In this document: positions 63,600 through 64,000 of the stretch, piece by piece
Layout of the letters: each line of letters starts with the position of its first letter
Numbering within the stretch: the stretch's first letter is position 1
NCBI GenBank assembly: GCA_032622095.1
Contig: CP136065.1
Location: 35,994,732 to 36,058,731 of the forward strand
Direction: 5' to 3'
Length of the DNA stretch: 64,000 bases
DNA from: Siphonodentalium dalli
Lineage: Eukaryota; Mollusca; Scaphopoda; Gadilida; Siphonodentaliidae
Position numbers and translations under genes: made by a program
Notes under the pieces: generated by a model
What the model was told of the DNA's origin: nothing
Databases searched by the model: none
What the model saw: the letters and a program-made list of their open reading frames with translations, nothing else

Positions 63600-64000
63600 T
63601 TTGCAATGCATCCTGATGGGGTGATAAATCCCATCTTCAAAGGATCCGAAGACCCTAATTTACCAGAATCATATATAGAGGAATCACCCTTCTAAGTTGT
63701 TTTGCTGAACAGTTATTAATAATCGAATATCGTAATTTGCGGAAGACAATGACTTGATAACATTCAAACAGGTTTTCGTAAGGGTGACTCAACAATAGAT
63801 GATATATTTATTCTACATGCTCTGATAAACGTATACCGGCAGAGCGGACGAAATTTATATTGACTTCCGCAAAGCATTTGATATTAACTGTATGGAGAGA
63901 TGCTCTATGGATGAAACTTATGCAAGCAAATATATACACGGTAAGACACTATACATGTAATACGAAGCAGATACGACAATATCAAATTATGTGTGGAAAA
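63600..64000 (+). pseudogene. LINE reverse transcriptase remnant, second copy (cut by window end)
   Basis: Repeats the left part of the remnant at 21570: YRGITLL-, QTGFRKGDSTIDD- and DFRKAFD-encoding blocks. It carries a small extra TTAT near 63810. Confidence 0.8.

Larger units (their letters stand above)
60195..64000. repeat. Segmental duplication, copy 2 (continues past the window)
   Basis: Direct-orientation match to 17980-21958 starting at TTTTATCCACGGGCATGGCG. It lacks about 225 bp of copy 1 near its left end and contains a MITE remnant (60870-61272), the gene, minisatellite and the start of the LINE RT remnant (63600-64000). Copies lie about 42 kb apart. Confidence 0.93.

Overview
The window looks like AT-rich, repeat-laden nuclear DNA of an animal, most likely a marine lophotrochozoan such as a mollusc. 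That placement is an inference from the element types (Jockey-type LINE, Penelope-like element, CXC/PIN megaprotein family, many short inverted-repeat elements) and from two intronless host-like genes. No rRNA, confident tRNA or CRISPR array is visible, and coding sequence is a small fraction.

Left part (1-25.7 kb). Minisatellites and TA-flanked inverted-repeat elements (1-4.6 kb) are followed by an intronless tocopherol-cyclase-like gene (8.1-9.3 kb, minus) with a signal peptide and a C-terminal KNEL. Next comes a belt of palindromes and miniature transposons (10.6-19.3 kb), some of which can be assigned by target-site duplication (TTAA piggyBac-like; TTA/TAA/TCA Harbinger-like). A type II membrane glycosyltransferase-like gene (20.0-21.0 kb, minus) has a 26-bp minisatellite directly upstream of its start. 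This gene and its flanks are duplicated in direct orientation at 60.2-64.0 kb.

Central part (25.7-43.0 kb). The most striking object is a ~6.5 kb element bounded by ~475-bp inverted repeats. It encodes, on the minus strand, one very large protein now broken into three reading frames: a Cys/His-rich N-terminal part, a FEN/XPG-like PIN nuclease signature, and a tesmin/TSO1-like CXC domain. I know of no named transposon class with this protein set. A decayed Penelope-like element (RT plus GIY-YIG endonuclease) abuts its right end. It is followed by a ~2.5 kb AT-rich satellite-like array, the C-terminal zinc-finger end of another LINE, and a nearly complete Jockey-type LINE (ORF1, endonuclease, RT; minus strand) split by one frame break.

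Right part (43-64 kb). This holds tandem repeats, nested palindromic elements sharing a 69-nt hairpin with a 3-nt loop, a second ~950-bp Harbinger-like copy, a 2.4 kb inverted-repeat element filled by a minisatellite, a 547-bp full-length palindrome with a 5-bp target duplication, and finally the second glycosyltransferase-like copy.

The genes form no pathway. The functional story is layered transposition, with three intronless host-like genes (two of them recent duplicates) surviving among the repeats.
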